A DNA stretch of 64,000 bases from Bacteriovoracaceae bacterium UBA6144 (GCA_002435705.1 DIVA01000052.1:1-64000), one strand, 5' to 3'; positions 8,958-18,858 are shown, counted from the stretch's first letter. Notes: a model not told the origin generated them from the sequence alone. Translations and numbers: made by a program.

Positions 8958-9955
8958 ACATTTTGCTGATTCGTTTCTCAAGTCTCGGAGATGTGGTCTT
9001 GCAAACGGCCACCATTCATTGGCTTAAAGAGCGCTTTGGCGAAAAGCTTCAAATCTATTTTCTAACCTCAAAAGAATTTGCTCCCTTACTAGAAGGACAC
9101 AGCGCTATTAGGGAAGTGATTACTTACGATCGCCGTTCAGGAGAGAGCCTCTCAACACTTGCCCGTCGTCTTAAAAAAAATTATTCCATCGATCTTTTAT
9201 TTGATGTGCATGCCACCACCCGCTCGGCCCTCCTGCGTTTGCATCTTTTTTCAATCCCTCGCTTGGTGATTGATAAACGACGCTTCGAGCGATGGCTCTT
9301 GCAGCTTCCTGGACTTTCAAAGAGATGGTGGAGCTGGTCTATTTTTTCTCTCAAGCCTCAGGTCCAGAGAATCCCGGAAGATCTCCAAGCTGTCTTTCAT
9401 GCGCCTCTGCTCACGACTTCACCCTTAACCTTTACTCCTGCGCTGCCTGCCCAGACGCATCCTCGCGAGTATGTTGTGCTGGCCCCTGTGGCGTCGTTTA
9501 ACTCCAAGCACTGGCCGGTCACAAACTATGTGTTGCTGGCCCAGAGAATTTTGCAAGAGACAAACTTAGATGTGGTCGTGGTTGCAGGCCCTGCTGATAA
9601 ACACTGTGAGCAGTTTAATACAATAAAAAATGAGCGCTTGGTGAATTTGCAAGGGAAAACCAAACTGCTTGAATCGGCAGCTTGGCTCAAAGGGGCCCGC
9701 GTGGTGGTGGGGAATGACTCAGGCATGAATCACATCGCTGAAGCTCATGGAGTAAAAGTCATCACTCTCTTTGGACCTACACATGAAGCTTTTGGTTTTG
9801 CTCCTCATCTCTCAGGTTCTAAAACCATCTCTCATGATTTATGGTGCAGACCTTGTTCGGCTACTGGAAAACGGGATTGCTTTCGCTCTGAAAAATTTTG
9901 TCTGACTCTCACCACACCTGAACGAGTCTGGGGTGAACTGAAGGGGATGCTATGA
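8954..9955 (+). CDS. GT9-family heptosyltransferase (LPS core)
   Basis: Probable ADP-heptose:LPS transferase acting at the cytoplasmic face of the inner membrane. The 333-residue protein has the GT9 N-terminus LIRFSSLGDVVLQT, KHWPVTNY in the middle, and the nucleotide-sugar site GNDSGMNHIAEAHGV followed by LFGPT. A C-terminal Cys cluster (WCRPCSATGKRDCF) is common in WaaF-like enzymes. It is coupled to hemB and the Kdo-transferase-like gene by four-base overlaps. Whether it is the I or II type cannot be told from sequence alone. Confidence 0.88.
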   Translation: MNILLIRFSSLGDVVLQTATIHWLKERFGEKLQIYFLTSKEFAPLLEGHSAIREVITYDRRSGESLSTLARRLKKNYSIDLLFDVHATTRSALLRLHLFSIPRLVIDKRRFERWLLQLPGLSKRWWSWSIFSLKPQVQRIPEDLQAVFHAPLLTTSPLTFTPALPAQTHPREYVVLAPVASFNSKHWPVTNYVLLAQRILQETNLDVVVVAGPADKHCEQFNTIKNERLVNLQGKTKLLESAAWLKGARVVVGNDSGMNHIAEAHGVKVITLFGPTHEAFGFAPHLSGSKTISHDLWCRPCSATGKRDCFRSEKFCLTLTTPERVWGELKGML

Positions 9956-11220
9956 TCTGGCGAGCGATTGATCTGCTTCATTCTCTGCTGGCCTTTCTGC
10001 TTTTTCCTGTTCGTCTCTTCCCTTGGGGAAGAAAGCGCGCCCATTTTGAATCTCAGCGCACTCCTTCCATCGGTCAGTGTGACTGGTCTTTTGAAGTCTC
10101 AAGTGAAGGTGAGTTTGAACAGGTCAAGCCTTGGATCATGAGTCTGTTAAAGTCTGAAAAAAAAGTCGAACTGGTTTATGCCTCAGAATCAGTGCATAAA
10201 ACAGTCACTACTTTGCAGCAGCACTTTTCAAATTCTCTGCGCCTGATTCCTCTGCCACTCTTGACTCACACGCCCTGGAGCCTGGTGCGCGAGTTGACGG
10301 CCCCGCGTCTGGTCTTGTGTCGTTATGATTTTTTCCCATCGCTCATGGCACGGGCCAGTGTGGTGGGTGTGAGCAGTGGTTTAGTTTGGGCGAGTTTTAA
10401 AAAGCGCCGTCATCGTCTCGAAAATGTCTGGTGGCGTCGCTGGTATCGATTATTCTATGGCACTTTTAACTGGGTCGTTCCTGCGACTCGTGAAGATGAG
10501 AAACTTTTTAATGAGCTGGGTGGGATTCAAGTGCTCTCGGCCTGTGAAATGCGAGTGCCCCAAATTCAGTATCGTCTCCAAGAAGCCACCACTCATCTGA
10601 CAGAGCGTTTTCCGCATTGGAGTACTTTTTTTAATATTCTCTCTGATTACCCCCAAGAGTCACGCTGGATCATGGGCAGTGCGTGGGAGAGTGATCTTGC
10701 TCTTTTGGATGATCCCAAATTACGACAAGACTTATTAGATAAAAAATTGGTGCTATCTTTGGTTCCTCATAAACTCGGAGCTCACTGGAAAGAATGGCTT
10801 GAAGCTCGTGGGTTTGATGTGTTCGAGATCACACCTGAATGGCGAGGGGAGCTGCCTTCAAGCACGAAGCCGCAAATCATTCTTTTAAATCTTAAAGGTG
10901 TGTTGTGTGAACTCTACTCTGTCATGGGTCATGCCTATGTGGGAGGAGGGTTTGAGCGATCTGTGCACTCGGTGCTTGAGCCTTTTGTGGCAGGTTGTAA
11001 AATTCTCTGCGGCCCTAAAGTTCATCGTTCGACAGAAGTTGAAGCCATTCAATCTGTCGCCCCCATGGCCCTGACGGTGATACCTGACCGGGCTAGTCTC
11101 ATGACGGCTTACTCTCATCTCTTGGTTACACCTCCTGACTTGACCCTGAGGGCCGAGTGGCTAGACAATCAAGCTAAGCTTCTCAAGTCAAATTTAGTTG
11201 AGGTCATGCGTTTATGCTGA
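9952..11220 (+). CDS. 3-deoxy-D-manno-octulosonic-acid (Kdo) transferase-like GT30 protein
   Basis: The 422-residue protein has an N-terminal hydrophobic anchor (about residues 8-24) as in WaaA/KdtA and the C-terminal signature YVGGGFERSVHSVLEP followed by KILCGPKVH, which corresponds to the family's GGGF..GxHxxLEPxxxGxPvxxGP. The central part is divergent from classical WaaA, with no well-preserved HxxSxGE region that I can see, so it may use a different acceptor. AAGGGG precedes the ATG. Position directly after a heptosyltransferase supports an LPS-core role. Confidence 0.7.
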   Translation: MIWRAIDLLHSLLAFLLFPVRLFPWGRKRAHFESQRTPSIGQCDWSFEVSSEGEFEQVKPWIMSLLKSEKKVELVYASESVHKTVTTLQQHFSNSLRLIPLPLLTHTPWSLVRELTAPRLVLCRYDFFPSLMARASVVGVSSGLVWASFKKRRHRLENVWWRRWYRLFYGTFNWVVPATREDEKLFNELGGIQVLSACEMRVPQIQYRLQEATTHLTERFPHWSTFFNILSDYPQESRWIMGSAWESDLALLDDPKLRQDLLDKKLVLSLVPHKLGAHWKEWLEARGFDVFEITPEWRGELPSSTKPQIILLNLKGVLCELYSVMGHAYVGGGFERSVHSVLEPFVAGCKILCGPKVHRSTEVEAIQSVAPMALTVIPDRASLMTAYSHLLVTPPDLTLRAEWLDNQAKLLKSNLVEVMRLC

Positions 11221-12578
11221 AGAGTCGCTATCATGCTTTTTTTCTGGGAAAGACTCCTTGGGGTTTACTACACGCCTATGCTCTCAGAAAAAAAGGTCAA
11301 GATGTCTTGGTGGTAGATGACAAAAATGTCTCAACCTCTTCTTCAGCTTATCGATGGTTGAGTCAGTTCGAAGTCCAACAGCTTCAGCATTTAGGTGAGA
11401 AGATCGACCATCCTGCCATGGGCGAGATCTACTCTTATCTCACACCTGCTCGAGTCAAAGTCTTTACGCCTAAGCACCAGTGGGTGAGTGGACCTACTGT
11501 GCGAGATAATCTGCGTGAGTTCGTGCGAAAGTTCGAGGTGTTTCAAACGGAGACTTTGCTCAAGGCGATTGATTCAGATCATCTAGAGGAAGATCTGAAT
11601 CAGATGGCAAAGGCTTTTATTCCTTGGTTTCAATCCTTTGAAGTAAGAAAAAAACCAAGTGCTCCTTTTTCTTATCCTCAGTGCGCGTGGTTGCAGGAGT
11701 TTCAAAAAATTCTTATCACTGAACTGAACCGCCCGTACGAGAGTGGAAAACCCAATGAGCTTCCCCAATTAGTCATGTCTTTTTTTGCGGCGACCTCGCA
11801 GATGATTAAATATAATTTCACGCAACATGAAGCCGCCTTCATGGCGCTGAAACTCTTAAGCCCGCTGTATGAGTTGGATGTACGCTGGATGGAGCGAGAG
11901 TTAATACGCTCTCTCGAGGCAGTGGGTGGTCATTACAAAGAAGCCAGCATCCAGTCATGGCAGTTTTGGAAAGAGCAGGTTGAAGCAGCACTCTTAGATA
12001 GCTATGAAGGTGTGATAAGTTTTGATCGACTACTCCTGTATGGCTTTCCTAAACCCCATGCGGAAGTCGAGTGTCATTTTAAAGAAAAAGTTTATCGCGG
12101 ACTTGAGACTTCTTGGGCGCACTCTTCTCAGGAATTAGTGGCCTCCCAGCGCTCAGAGCTCATTGCGATGACGGCAGGTCATCTGATTGGAACGGATGTT
12201 CCAGTGATGATTCTAGAAGACCAGCCAAGGGAGACGACTTTGCAGGTGTTGGTGGGAGATAAGCCTGGGTCACTTCCTCAGTTCTATAGAAGTGAGGCCA
12301 TGGAGCTAGCACAGCCTCTTTTAACTCACACCATGCCTCATCTGAGTAAGAGTCTAGGTAACTTTGAATCCCGTGCTGCTTGGGATATCTGGCTGGAAGA
12401 GACCCAATTAAATGAACGAGTCAGCCAGCAGGTCTATCTGCATGAATCCCGCGAGGTCGAAGTGTATCGCCGAGACAATCAGACCTTATTAAAAGATTTT
12501 GAATACTGGGGCCCGATGATGAATAAGCGTTTTGGAAATCTTGGTTTTCTGACTGAAATGCTTTGGGATCTGACCTAG
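11214..12578 (+). CDS. FAD-dependent amine oxidoreductase-like protein of unknown role
   Basis: I do not recognise a specific family. The first 35 residues look like a Rossmann dinucleotide-binding unit (HAFFLGKTPWGLLHAYALRK then VLVVDD), though the GxGxxG motif is degenerate. Further on, ERELIRSLEAVGGHY resembles the region of flavin amine oxidases and phytoene desaturases where the substrate chain is entered. No signal peptide or membrane segment is seen. It overlaps the preceding Kdo-transferase-like gene by seven bases and is the last gene of the sufE operon. The FAD assignment is inference. Confidence 0.5.
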   Translation: MLKSRYHAFFLGKTPWGLLHAYALRKKGQDVLVVDDKNVSTSSSAYRWLSQFEVQQLQHLGEKIDHPAMGEIYSYLTPARVKVFTPKHQWVSGPTVRDNLREFVRKFEVFQTETLLKAIDSDHLEEDLNQMAKAFIPWFQSFEVRKKPSAPFSYPQCAWLQEFQKILITELNRPYESGKPNELPQLVMSFFAATSQMIKYNFTQHEAAFMALKLLSPLYELDVRWMERELIRSLEAVGGHYKEASIQSWQFWKEQVEAALLDSYEGVISFDRLLLYGFPKPHAEVECHFKEKVYRGLETSWAHSSQELVASQRSELIAMTAGHLIGTDVPVMILEDQPRETTLQVLVGDKPGSLPQFYRSEAMELAQPLLTHTMPHLSKSLGNFESRAAWDIWLEETQLNERVSQQVYLHESREVEVYRRDNQTLLKDFEYWGPMMNKRFGNLGFLTEMLWDLT

Positions 12579-12623
12579 ATTGCCCACTTGGTGTCCATGG
12601 AGCTAGCCTTTATAATAAGGACT

Positions 12624-12848
12624 ATGAGTCAAAAACCGAAGCTCAATGAGAAAGGCCAATCATCCGTTGAATACATTCTCCTCGTCGGTGTGATGATCTC
12701 TGTGGCCATCGCTTTTTTTGGCAAACTCAACGACTATTTAATTGATAACCCCGATAGCATGCTTAACTCCTATCTTTCAGGTTATGACAATGTGTTCGGG
12801 AGTGATGGAGTCAATGCCTCTTACAAACGCTACCGGCTTCCGCGCTAA
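12624..12848 (+). CDS. Flp-like type IV pilin / class III signal peptide protein
   Basis: A 74-residue protein if begun at ATG 12624, which has AAGG a few bases upstream; a longer form from 12588 adds twelve residues without a ribosome site. The sequence KLNEKGQSSVEYILLVGVM has the prepilin pattern: a basic leader, Gly before the cleavage site, Glu at mature position 5 (QSSVE) and a hydrophobic helix of about 20 residues. The C-terminal half is short and polar. It probably is a minor or structural pilin of a Tad/Flp-like system, but no tad genes lie nearby. Its stop overlaps the convergent neighbour by three bases. Confidence 0.7.
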   Translation: MSQKPKLNEKGQSSVEYILLVGVMISVAIAFFGKLNDYLIDNPDSMLNSYLSGYDNVFGSDGVNASYKRYRLPR

Positions 12849-14008
12849 GGATAAATCAGTTTCAAAACTTCGCTGAATTGTGGCGAACCGATGCTCCCTG
12901 AGTGACCACCCCAATCCAGCACCAGAATATCTTGCCCAAGTTTCAAACCAGTCTCCTGAGCAAAGTCTCTCCATTCTAGGCCCTTGTTAAGAAAATCATT
13001 CTGGCTTGTGATGATTTTCACCGGCAGGAGAGGGGCAAATTTTCGAACTGAGTAAGCCAGGGAGAGTCGGGGATCCTTGGAACTTATCAGCTTCCAAACC
13101 TCGGGTCGGTAGTTTTGAAAAAAGTGCTCAAAGCCCGTAGGAATAGGAAGCGAGGCGAGTTTGGGGTCAGTCTCTTTGTAGCTCGCTAGAGATTTCTGAG
13201 TCGCTTTTAAAAATCCATCCACCAGCATCACCTGTCCCATACACTCTTGTTCCGTCTGTGTGAGATGTTCCGGATAAATCGTGAAAAGAAACTTTTGTGA
13301 AATCGTGAGAAGGTTGCCAATAGTTGTACACTCAAATTTGCGGTAGGAATCAATAAGATTATCAAAGTTTTTCATGGCGCTAAAAAGATTCATCGGCGGC
13401 CAGAGCAAAAGAAGATCTGAGATTTGTTTTTTTGTTCTTTGATCCTCTGCCACCCATGCCACCGCAAGCCCCGAGCCGAGGCTTTCAGCAATGAGATGAA
13501 TGGACCTTGGTTGAGGTGGGAGTTTCGTTAATGCAAAATCCAGTACCTCTTGCATCACGGCCACTTCACTCTCGACCACATCCTTTATATAAGTGGGATT
13601 GGCCTGGATATACTCTTGGGCCAAAAGGTTAGGGACCACAATCACACTCCCTTCAAGTGCCTCGAGCGTATCAATGAAATTTTGTGTGATGCCCTTGTGG
13701 GGTTGCCCATATATTCCGGGCATAAAAATATATAGAGGGGCCTTAGGGTTAGGATGAGCGAAAAAATAAAATGAGAAACGCTGGCTTTTAAAGAGAGAAG
13801 AAGCTTTTTCTACTATCTCTCCCCGTGCTTGAGGCCAGTGAAGGTAGCGGCGAAATCCACCCCAGAAGGTCATGAGGGCGTCTGGGTAGGTTTTGATTTG
13901 TTCTGGCAGGTCTTTATCAAAGAGAGTCCTCGCTTGATCCGCCCATTGGGCCTGGGCCCTTGGGAAAAGGAGAAAGAGGCTTAAAAGTATAAGTATCTGA
14001 TTTTTCAT
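12845..14008 (-). CDS. Exported alpha/beta-hydrolase-fold protein
   Basis: A 387-residue protein from ATG 14008, chosen because it begins directly with a signal peptide (MKNQILILLSLFLLFPRAQA, cleavage after AQA). A 404-residue form from 14059 is possible. The nucleophile elbow reads HLIAESLGSGLAV (Ser in A-E-S-L-G), and a C-terminal LDWGGHSGS supplies the likely catalytic His. LYIFMPGIYG resembles an oxyanion-hole strand. Substrate unknown; the closest functional group is esterase/lipase-like. The gene is monocistronic and convergent with the pilin gene. Confidence 0.65.
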   Translation of the reverse strand: MKNQILILLSLFLLFPRAQAQWADQARTLFDKDLPEQIKTYPDALMTFWGGFRRYLHWPQARGEIVEKASSLFKSQRFSFYFFAHPNPKAPLYIFMPGIYGQPHKGITQNFIDTLEALEGSVIVVPNLLAQEYIQANPTYIKDVVESEVAVMQEVLDFALTKLPPQPRSIHLIAESLGSGLAVAWVAEDQRTKKQISDLLLLWPPMNLFSAMKNFDNLIDSYRKFECTTIGNLLTISQKFLFTIYPEHLTQTEQECMGQVMLVDGFLKATQKSLASYKETDPKLASLPIPTGFEHFFQNYRPEVWKLISSKDPRLSLAYSVRKFAPLLPVKIITSQNDFLNKGLEWRDFAQETGLKLGQDILVLDWGGHSGSIGSPQFSEVLKLIYP

Positions 14009-14171
14009 TGGGTTCACAGTTGAAAGAAAAATAATTGGTAGGGCCAAAGCCGAAATCATGTCAATTTTACACGATCTGCTGAGTTTTACACTAGAGCATT
14101 CAGAAAATGGCTAAGATTGTTACGCATAGCATAAATTTAGTTTTTTTGATGTTCTTTTTTAGGAGGCTCGT

Positions 14172-15311
14172 ATGAAAACCCAAAAGATGACCCTGGCCCT
14201 CGCGGTATTTGCAGGGCTCACATTTGGATCCGCTTACGCACAATCTCAGGATCAGGTCCTGCACTCAGATCAGATTGATGTGGATGGATACCTCAAAGAG
14301 CAAAACGTCACGGACGGTGAACTCGAACAAATTAAAGGTGAGTTGGGTAAGCAGAAAAACATGACCCAGCTTAATAAAGAAAAAGCTAAGGAGCTGGGTA
14401 AGCTCTCTGGTCAAACCGAGAAGCTGCTCGAAAGCCAAGACCAGTACATCGACGAGAAAATCGAGTCACAAAAAGCCATTAAAGAGTTTAATAAAAAGAC
14501 TGCTGAAAATGAGCTGAAGCTTCGCTGCTTACTTGAGGAGTCAAAGTCTCCTGAGTGCTCAAAATGGGTGAAGAATAAAGCACCGATGGTAGAAGATTCA
14601 ATCTCTACTGGTCAGGCTTCTGTGGCCAAGCTTGAAGCCAGTGCTCCAGTCGCGCCAGCAGCTCCTCTGAAAGCTTTTGAAGAAATAAAGTTAATTCCTT
14701 TCGCAGGAGTGACGAACTTCCAAGGTGAAGCAGAGAGACTTGAGACTTCTTTTGCGGGAGGCTTGCGTCTTGAATCAAATATCTCCGATCGTCTGAGTAT
14801 GGGTGTTGGTCTTAACTACGGTCGTTTTGAGACTGAAGATTTTGCGAACACTTATTCTTCTCAGCCCTACTATGGTCAGTACTTTAATCAGTTTGGTCGC
14901 GGCAGAAACATTGACTACTCAAATATCGGTGTTGATTTTTATGCTAAGTTCTTCCTCACACGCGGCGAGAGATTTCGCCCGTACCTGGGTGCTGGTTTAG
15001 GTTATAACCGCATGACGCTTGCGTATAAAGATCAAAGTACTTTCTCGAGTTTTGGTCAGAGTTTTGGTAACGAAGAGCTGACGAACTCTTATGCAACAGG
15101 CTTATTGATGGGTGGTACTGAACTTCGCATCACTCAGTCCATTGGCATGAATATCGAGCTTCAGTACTCAAGAGGCTTTGGGGCCGGGAATGCAAATACT
15201 GGAGTAAATCCATTCAATGCTCCTGACCAGAGAAGATTGCAGACTTTGAGTGAAGAGATTATCAACTCAAATGCTCTCTCGATCTTTGCAGGTATGGTTG
15301 TAACGTTCTAA
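14172..15311 (+). CDS. Outer-membrane beta-barrel protein with periplasmic coiled coil
   Basis: The 379-residue protein has a signal peptide (cleavage after SAYAQ, about residue 24), a charged helical region rich in K, E and Q (about 30-145) predicted to be a coiled coil, a short Ala/Pro linker, and a C-terminal barrel (about 170-379) with alternating residues, GLGYNRMTL and a final Phe (MVVTF), the usual BAM signal. The architecture suggests a barrel anchored to the cell wall or to a periplasmic partner. TAGGAGG precedes the start. A strong terminator follows, so it is monocistronic. Confidence 0.8.
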   Translation: MKTQKMTLALAVFAGLTFGSAYAQSQDQVLHSDQIDVDGYLKEQNVTDGELEQIKGELGKQKNMTQLNKEKAKELGKLSGQTEKLLESQDQYIDEKIESQKAIKEFNKKTAENELKLRCLLEESKSPECSKWVKNKAPMVEDSISTGQASVAKLEASAPVAPAAPLKAFEEIKLIPFAGVTNFQGEAERLETSFAGGLRLESNISDRLSMGVGLNYGRFETEDFANTYSSQPYYGQYFNQFGRGRNIDYSNIGVDFYAKFFLTRGERFRPYLGAGLGYNRMTLAYKDQSTFSSFGQSFGNEELTNSYATGLLMGGTELRITQSIGMNIELQYSRGFGAGNANTGVNPFNAPDQRRLQTLSEEIINSNALSIFAGMVVTF

Positions 15312-15340
15312 GTCAAAAAAGTCTGACATGATTCACACAA

Positions 15341-15367
15341 AAGGCTCACCTCTGGTGGGCCTTTTTT
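15341..15367 (+). terminator. Rho-independent terminator after the outer-membrane barrel gene
   Basis: A ten-pair stem AAGGCTCACC / GGTGGGCCTT (one G-T pair) with loop TCT is followed by a run of T at 15362-15367. Confidence 0.88.
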
Positions 15368-15432
15368 CTTTGAAACCCAAAGCGTGCGAGTTAAAATCTT
15401 TTTGAATCCCCACAACAAAAAGGTACTGACTC

Positions 15433-16722
15433 ATGAAGCCTGTCTATCTCGTAGAAGGAAAAAGAACTCCTCAAGTTAAATCTGGTGCAGATCTTGCTGA
15501 AGTCGCAGCTCCCTATCTCGCTCACTATCTTATCCGCCACATCGTCGATAAATTTGGACTTCCAAAAGATCAGATCGATGAAGTGATTATCGGCAACACC
15601 GGTACTCCGGCCAAATACCCCAATGTGGGGCGCGTGATCGCTCTGGAAGCAGGCCTGGATAAAAAGACCTCAGGCTACACTGTTCATCGTAACTGCGCCT
15701 CAGGCATGGAAGCTCTCTCACAAGGTTTTGATAAAATCGTCTCTGGTCGCTCGCACATGATTTTTGCAGGCGGGGCGGAGAGTATGTCACAGATGCCCTT
15801 ACTCTTTAACAAGCAGATGACTGCTTTTTTTATTGATCTGATGAAAGCCAAGACGCCGGTGCAAAAGCTCTCCATCATGAGTCGCTTTCGTCCGGAGTTT
15901 TTAAAACCCATCATCGCCATTGAGCAAGGTCTGACGGATCCTTTTTGTGGTCGTAACATGGGTCAGACAGCTGAGACCCTGGCCCGTGAATTAGGCATCT
16001 CACGCTTACAGCAAGATGAGTTTGCTAATCGCTCACATCATCGCGCTACGGCTGCCACTGCTGAAGGGAGATTTGCCTCTGAAATTCTCGCCATTACAGC
16101 GGGAAAAAAACTTGATCGTGTGATCAAAGACGACATCGGTCCTCGCGGGAACTCAACCGTGGAAGGCTTAGCGAAGATGAAACCCTATTTTGAAAAAGTC
16201 ACCGGAACGGTGACAGTGGGTAACGCTTGTCCCATCACTGATGGAGGCTCTGTGTGGTTAATGTGTTCTGAGGAAGCGGTGAAGAAATATAATTTGAATC
16301 CCATGGCCCGCATGGTGGACTACCACTTCCATGGGCTTGAGCCTGAGCGCATGGGACTGGGTCCAGTGATGGCCACTCATGGTGTCCTCAAGCGCACTGG
16401 GATGAGACTGGATCAGATGGATCTGATTGAGTTGAATGAAGCCTTTGCGGCGCAAGTTTTAGGTTGCGAGAAAGTGATGAGAGATAAAACTCTCGCTAGC
16501 CGTTGGGGCATCAATGAGGTCATCGGCGAGATCGATCATGAAAAGCTTAATGTGAACGGCGGAGCGATTGCTTTAGGCCACCCAGTCGGGTCGACCGGAT
16601 CACGCTTAGTGGTCACTCTGGCCCACGAACTCAAACGTCGTAAAAAACAATTTGGTCTTGCGACCCTTTGTATCGGCGGCGGTCAGGGTGGAGCTGTAGT
16701 GATTGAGAATCTTCAAAAATAA
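15433..16722 (+). CDS. Acetyl-CoA acyltransferase (thiolase), beta-oxidation
   Basis: Carries out thiolytic cleavage of 3-ketoacyl-CoA. The 429 residues match the FadI-type length. Motifs: NCASGMEAL with the nucleophile Cys (about residue 95), LNEAFAAQ, NGGAIALGHPVGSTGSR with the catalytic His, and CIGGGQGGA with the second Cys. It lies nine bases before the FadJ-like gene, giving the two-gene trifunctional beta-oxidation set. Confidence 0.93.
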   Translation: MKPVYLVEGKRTPQVKSGADLAEVAAPYLAHYLIRHIVDKFGLPKDQIDEVIIGNTGTPAKYPNVGRVIALEAGLDKKTSGYTVHRNCASGMEALSQGFDKIVSGRSHMIFAGGAESMSQMPLLFNKQMTAFFIDLMKAKTPVQKLSIMSRFRPEFLKPIIAIEQGLTDPFCGRNMGQTAETLARELGISRLQQDEFANRSHHRATAATAEGRFASEILAITAGKKLDRVIKDDIGPRGNSTVEGLAKMKPYFEKVTGTVTVGNACPITDGGSVWLMCSEEAVKKYNLNPMARMVDYHFHGLEPERMGLGPVMATHGVLKRTGMRLDQMDLIELNEAFAAQVLGCEKVMRDKTLASRWGINEVIGEIDHEKLNVNGGAIALGHPVGSTGSRLVVTLAHELKRRKKQFGLATLCIGGGQGGAVVIENLQK

Positions 16723-16731
16723 GGATTGAGT

Positions 16732-18858
16732 ATGCAGTTAGAGTCACTGACCTTTGAAATAAAAAATACCATCGCCCTCGTTGGGTTTGGGAAATATGAA
16801 AAAAAATCCATGACCACACTGAGTGCCGATACGCTCTTGGAACTCAAGCACGTCGTCGAACAGATTGCTGCAAAGGAAAAGAGTAAAGAAGTGAAGGGAG
16901 TCCTTTTCTTTTCTCACAAGCCGGGTGTGTTTTTGGCTGGTGTCGATGTGAGTCTTATCAACTCACTTAAAACAGAAGCCGACGCCGCTCGAGGGGCAGA
17001 ACAAGGCCAGATGATCTACAATATGATTGAAGATCTGAAATCAGCCACGGCAGCAGTCGTCGATGGAATCTGTCTCGGGGGAGGGCTTGAACTCTCTCTC
17101 TCATGCAAGCGCATTTATGTGTCAGATAATCCCAAGACAGCTCTCGGATTGCCAGAGGTCATGCTGGGAGTGTTACCTGGTTTTGGGGGCACTTATCGCC
17201 TGCCTAAGCGGATCGGTTTACCCAATGCTCTGGATATGATTCTGACGGGGCGCCAAGTGAAATCGAAAGCTGCTATCAAGAATGGACTGGCGACGGCCAT
17301 GCTCCCCACGGAGAGAATGATGGAGCTGGCGATGGATTTGATCCTCAAGCCCGTGCCAAAGAAGAATGAAGGCTTCTCAAAGACGCTTGAAAATGTGGCG
17401 ATGGATAATTTTCTTACGCGTAAAATTATTTTCCAAAAGGCGCGAGAAAAAGTGCTCTCCCAGTCGAAGGGCTTTTACCCTGCTCCTCTAAAAATCCTTG
17501 AAGTGCTGGAAGCAGGTAGTTCAAAAGGGCGTGATGCTTATCTGGCGATGGAGGCCCAAGCGTTTGGTGAACTCTCACAGACAACTGTCTCACGCAATCT
17601 TCAGCACATCTTCTTTTTAACCGATAATTCCAAAAAATTAGAAGGTAAAGAGGAACTCCCGGCCATTGAGCGTGGAGCCGTTTTAGGGGCCGGAGTCATG
17701 GGCGGGGGGATTGCTTGGCTCTTTGCTCAAAACAATCAAGCGCCCATCATGAAAGATATCAATCAAGCGGGCCTTGAACTGGGATTGAAACAAGCTTCTC
17801 AGAATTTTTCTTCTGCGCTCAAGAAAAAGCGCATGAGCGAAGATGATTTTAATCGAAAAATGCGCTCGATCACTCCGACGACGAGCTTTGATGGTTTCAT
17901 GGGAGTGGACCTTGTGGTCGAGGCCGTGGTTGAAAATATGCAGGTAAAAAAGAAAATCTTCTCTGAACTCGAAGAGATGGTTAAGCCCGATTGCCTGATC
18001 ACAACCAACACCTCCTCGCTCTCTGTCACCGAGATGAGCCAAGCACTTAAAGATTCCAGCCGTTTTGCGGGTCTGCATTTTTTTAATCCAGTTAACAAAA
18101 TGCCTCTGGTAGAGATCATTGCCCATCCTAAAGCTTCTAAAAAGACTCTTGATACACTCTATAAATGGGCGTTAGATGTGAAGAAAACGCCTGTCATCGT
18201 TAATGATGGACCGGGTTTTTTAGTGAATCGTATTCTGGCTCCTTATCTGAATGAAGCAGCTTATTTGCTTGAGTCGGGGATAAGCATCAAAGACATCGAT
18301 CAAGCAGCTCTTAATTTTGGTATGCCCATGGGGCCTTGTCGCTTGATGGATGAAGTAGGCTTGGATGTGTGTGAGAAAGTTGGGAAAATTATGCAAGAGG
18401 GCCTTGGTTCTCGTGCGCTGGCATCTGGCCTCTCTCATAAGTTGACTGAAAGTGGAGCTTTGGGAAAGAAAAATGCCAAAGGCTTTTATCTCTATGATGA
18501 AAAAGGACAGTCCACTGGGGTCAATCCTGTGGTGGAAAGTTTGCTCCCATCTACGTCAACCACGATCGATGAACTGCAGTTGCAGCTAAGACTTTTTCTC
18601 CCCATGATTAACGAAGCAGCCTATTGCTTAATGGATAAGATTGTAACCAAAGCATCAGTGGTAGATATCGCGATGATTTATGGCATTGGTTTTCCTCCCT
18701 TTAAAGGTGGCTTGCTGACTTACGCAGATTCAGAAGGGCTAGAGAGAGTAACGGCCATTATGCAGCAGTTTGCCAGTGAGGTGAGTGCTGAGCGCTACAC
18801 GCCGGCACCACTGCTTATGGAGTTGATGCAGAAGAAATCGACTTTCTATAGTCTCTAG
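16732..18858 (+). CDS. Multifunctional fatty-acid oxidation protein: enoyl-CoA hydratase and 3-hydroxyacyl-CoA dehydrogenase
   Basis: The 708-residue protein is a FadB/FadJ-type fusion. The N-terminal crotonase domain (about 1-290) has GICLGGGLELSLSC and LPEVMLGVLPGFGG. The NAD-binding dehydrogenase domain starts at about 305 with RGAVLGAGVMGGGIAW and contains GLHFFNPVNKMPLVEI with its catalytic His; GPGFLVNR marks the C-terminal helical domain. ATG 16732 is chosen because AAGGA is six bases upstream; the in-frame TTG at 16726 abuts that site. It works with the preceding thiolase as the alpha subunit of the complex. Confidence 0.93.
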   Translation: MQLESLTFEIKNTIALVGFGKYEKKSMTTLSADTLLELKHVVEQIAAKEKSKEVKGVLFFSHKPGVFLAGVDVSLINSLKTEADAARGAEQGQMIYNMIEDLKSATAAVVDGICLGGGLELSLSCKRIYVSDNPKTALGLPEVMLGVLPGFGGTYRLPKRIGLPNALDMILTGRQVKSKAAIKNGLATAMLPTERMMELAMDLILKPVPKKNEGFSKTLENVAMDNFLTRKIIFQKAREKVLSQSKGFYPAPLKILEVLEAGSSKGRDAYLAMEAQAFGELSQTTVSRNLQHIFFLTDNSKKLEGKEELPAIERGAVLGAGVMGGGIAWLFAQNNQAPIMKDINQAGLELGLKQASQNFSSALKKKRMSEDDFNRKMRSITPTTSFDGFMGVDLVVEAVVENMQVKKKIFSELEEMVKPDCLITTNTSSLSVTEMSQALKDSSRFAGLHFFNPVNKMPLVEIIAHPKASKKTLDTLYKWALDVKKTPVIVNDGPGFLVNRILAPYLNEAAYLLESGISIKDIDQAALNFGMPMGPCRLMDEVGLDVCEKVGKIMQEGLGSRALASGLSHKLTESGALGKKNAKGFYLYDEKGQSTGVNPVVESLLPSTSTTIDELQLQLRLFLPMINEAAYCLMDKIVTKASVVDIAMIYGIGFPPFKGGLLTYADSEGLERVTAIMQQFASEVSAERYTPAPLLMELMQKKSTFYSL

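Noticed and set aside
12611..12616. TATAAT just before the pilin gene as a -10 box
   Set aside because: It is eight bases from the start codon, too close for a normal leader, and no -35 is placed well.
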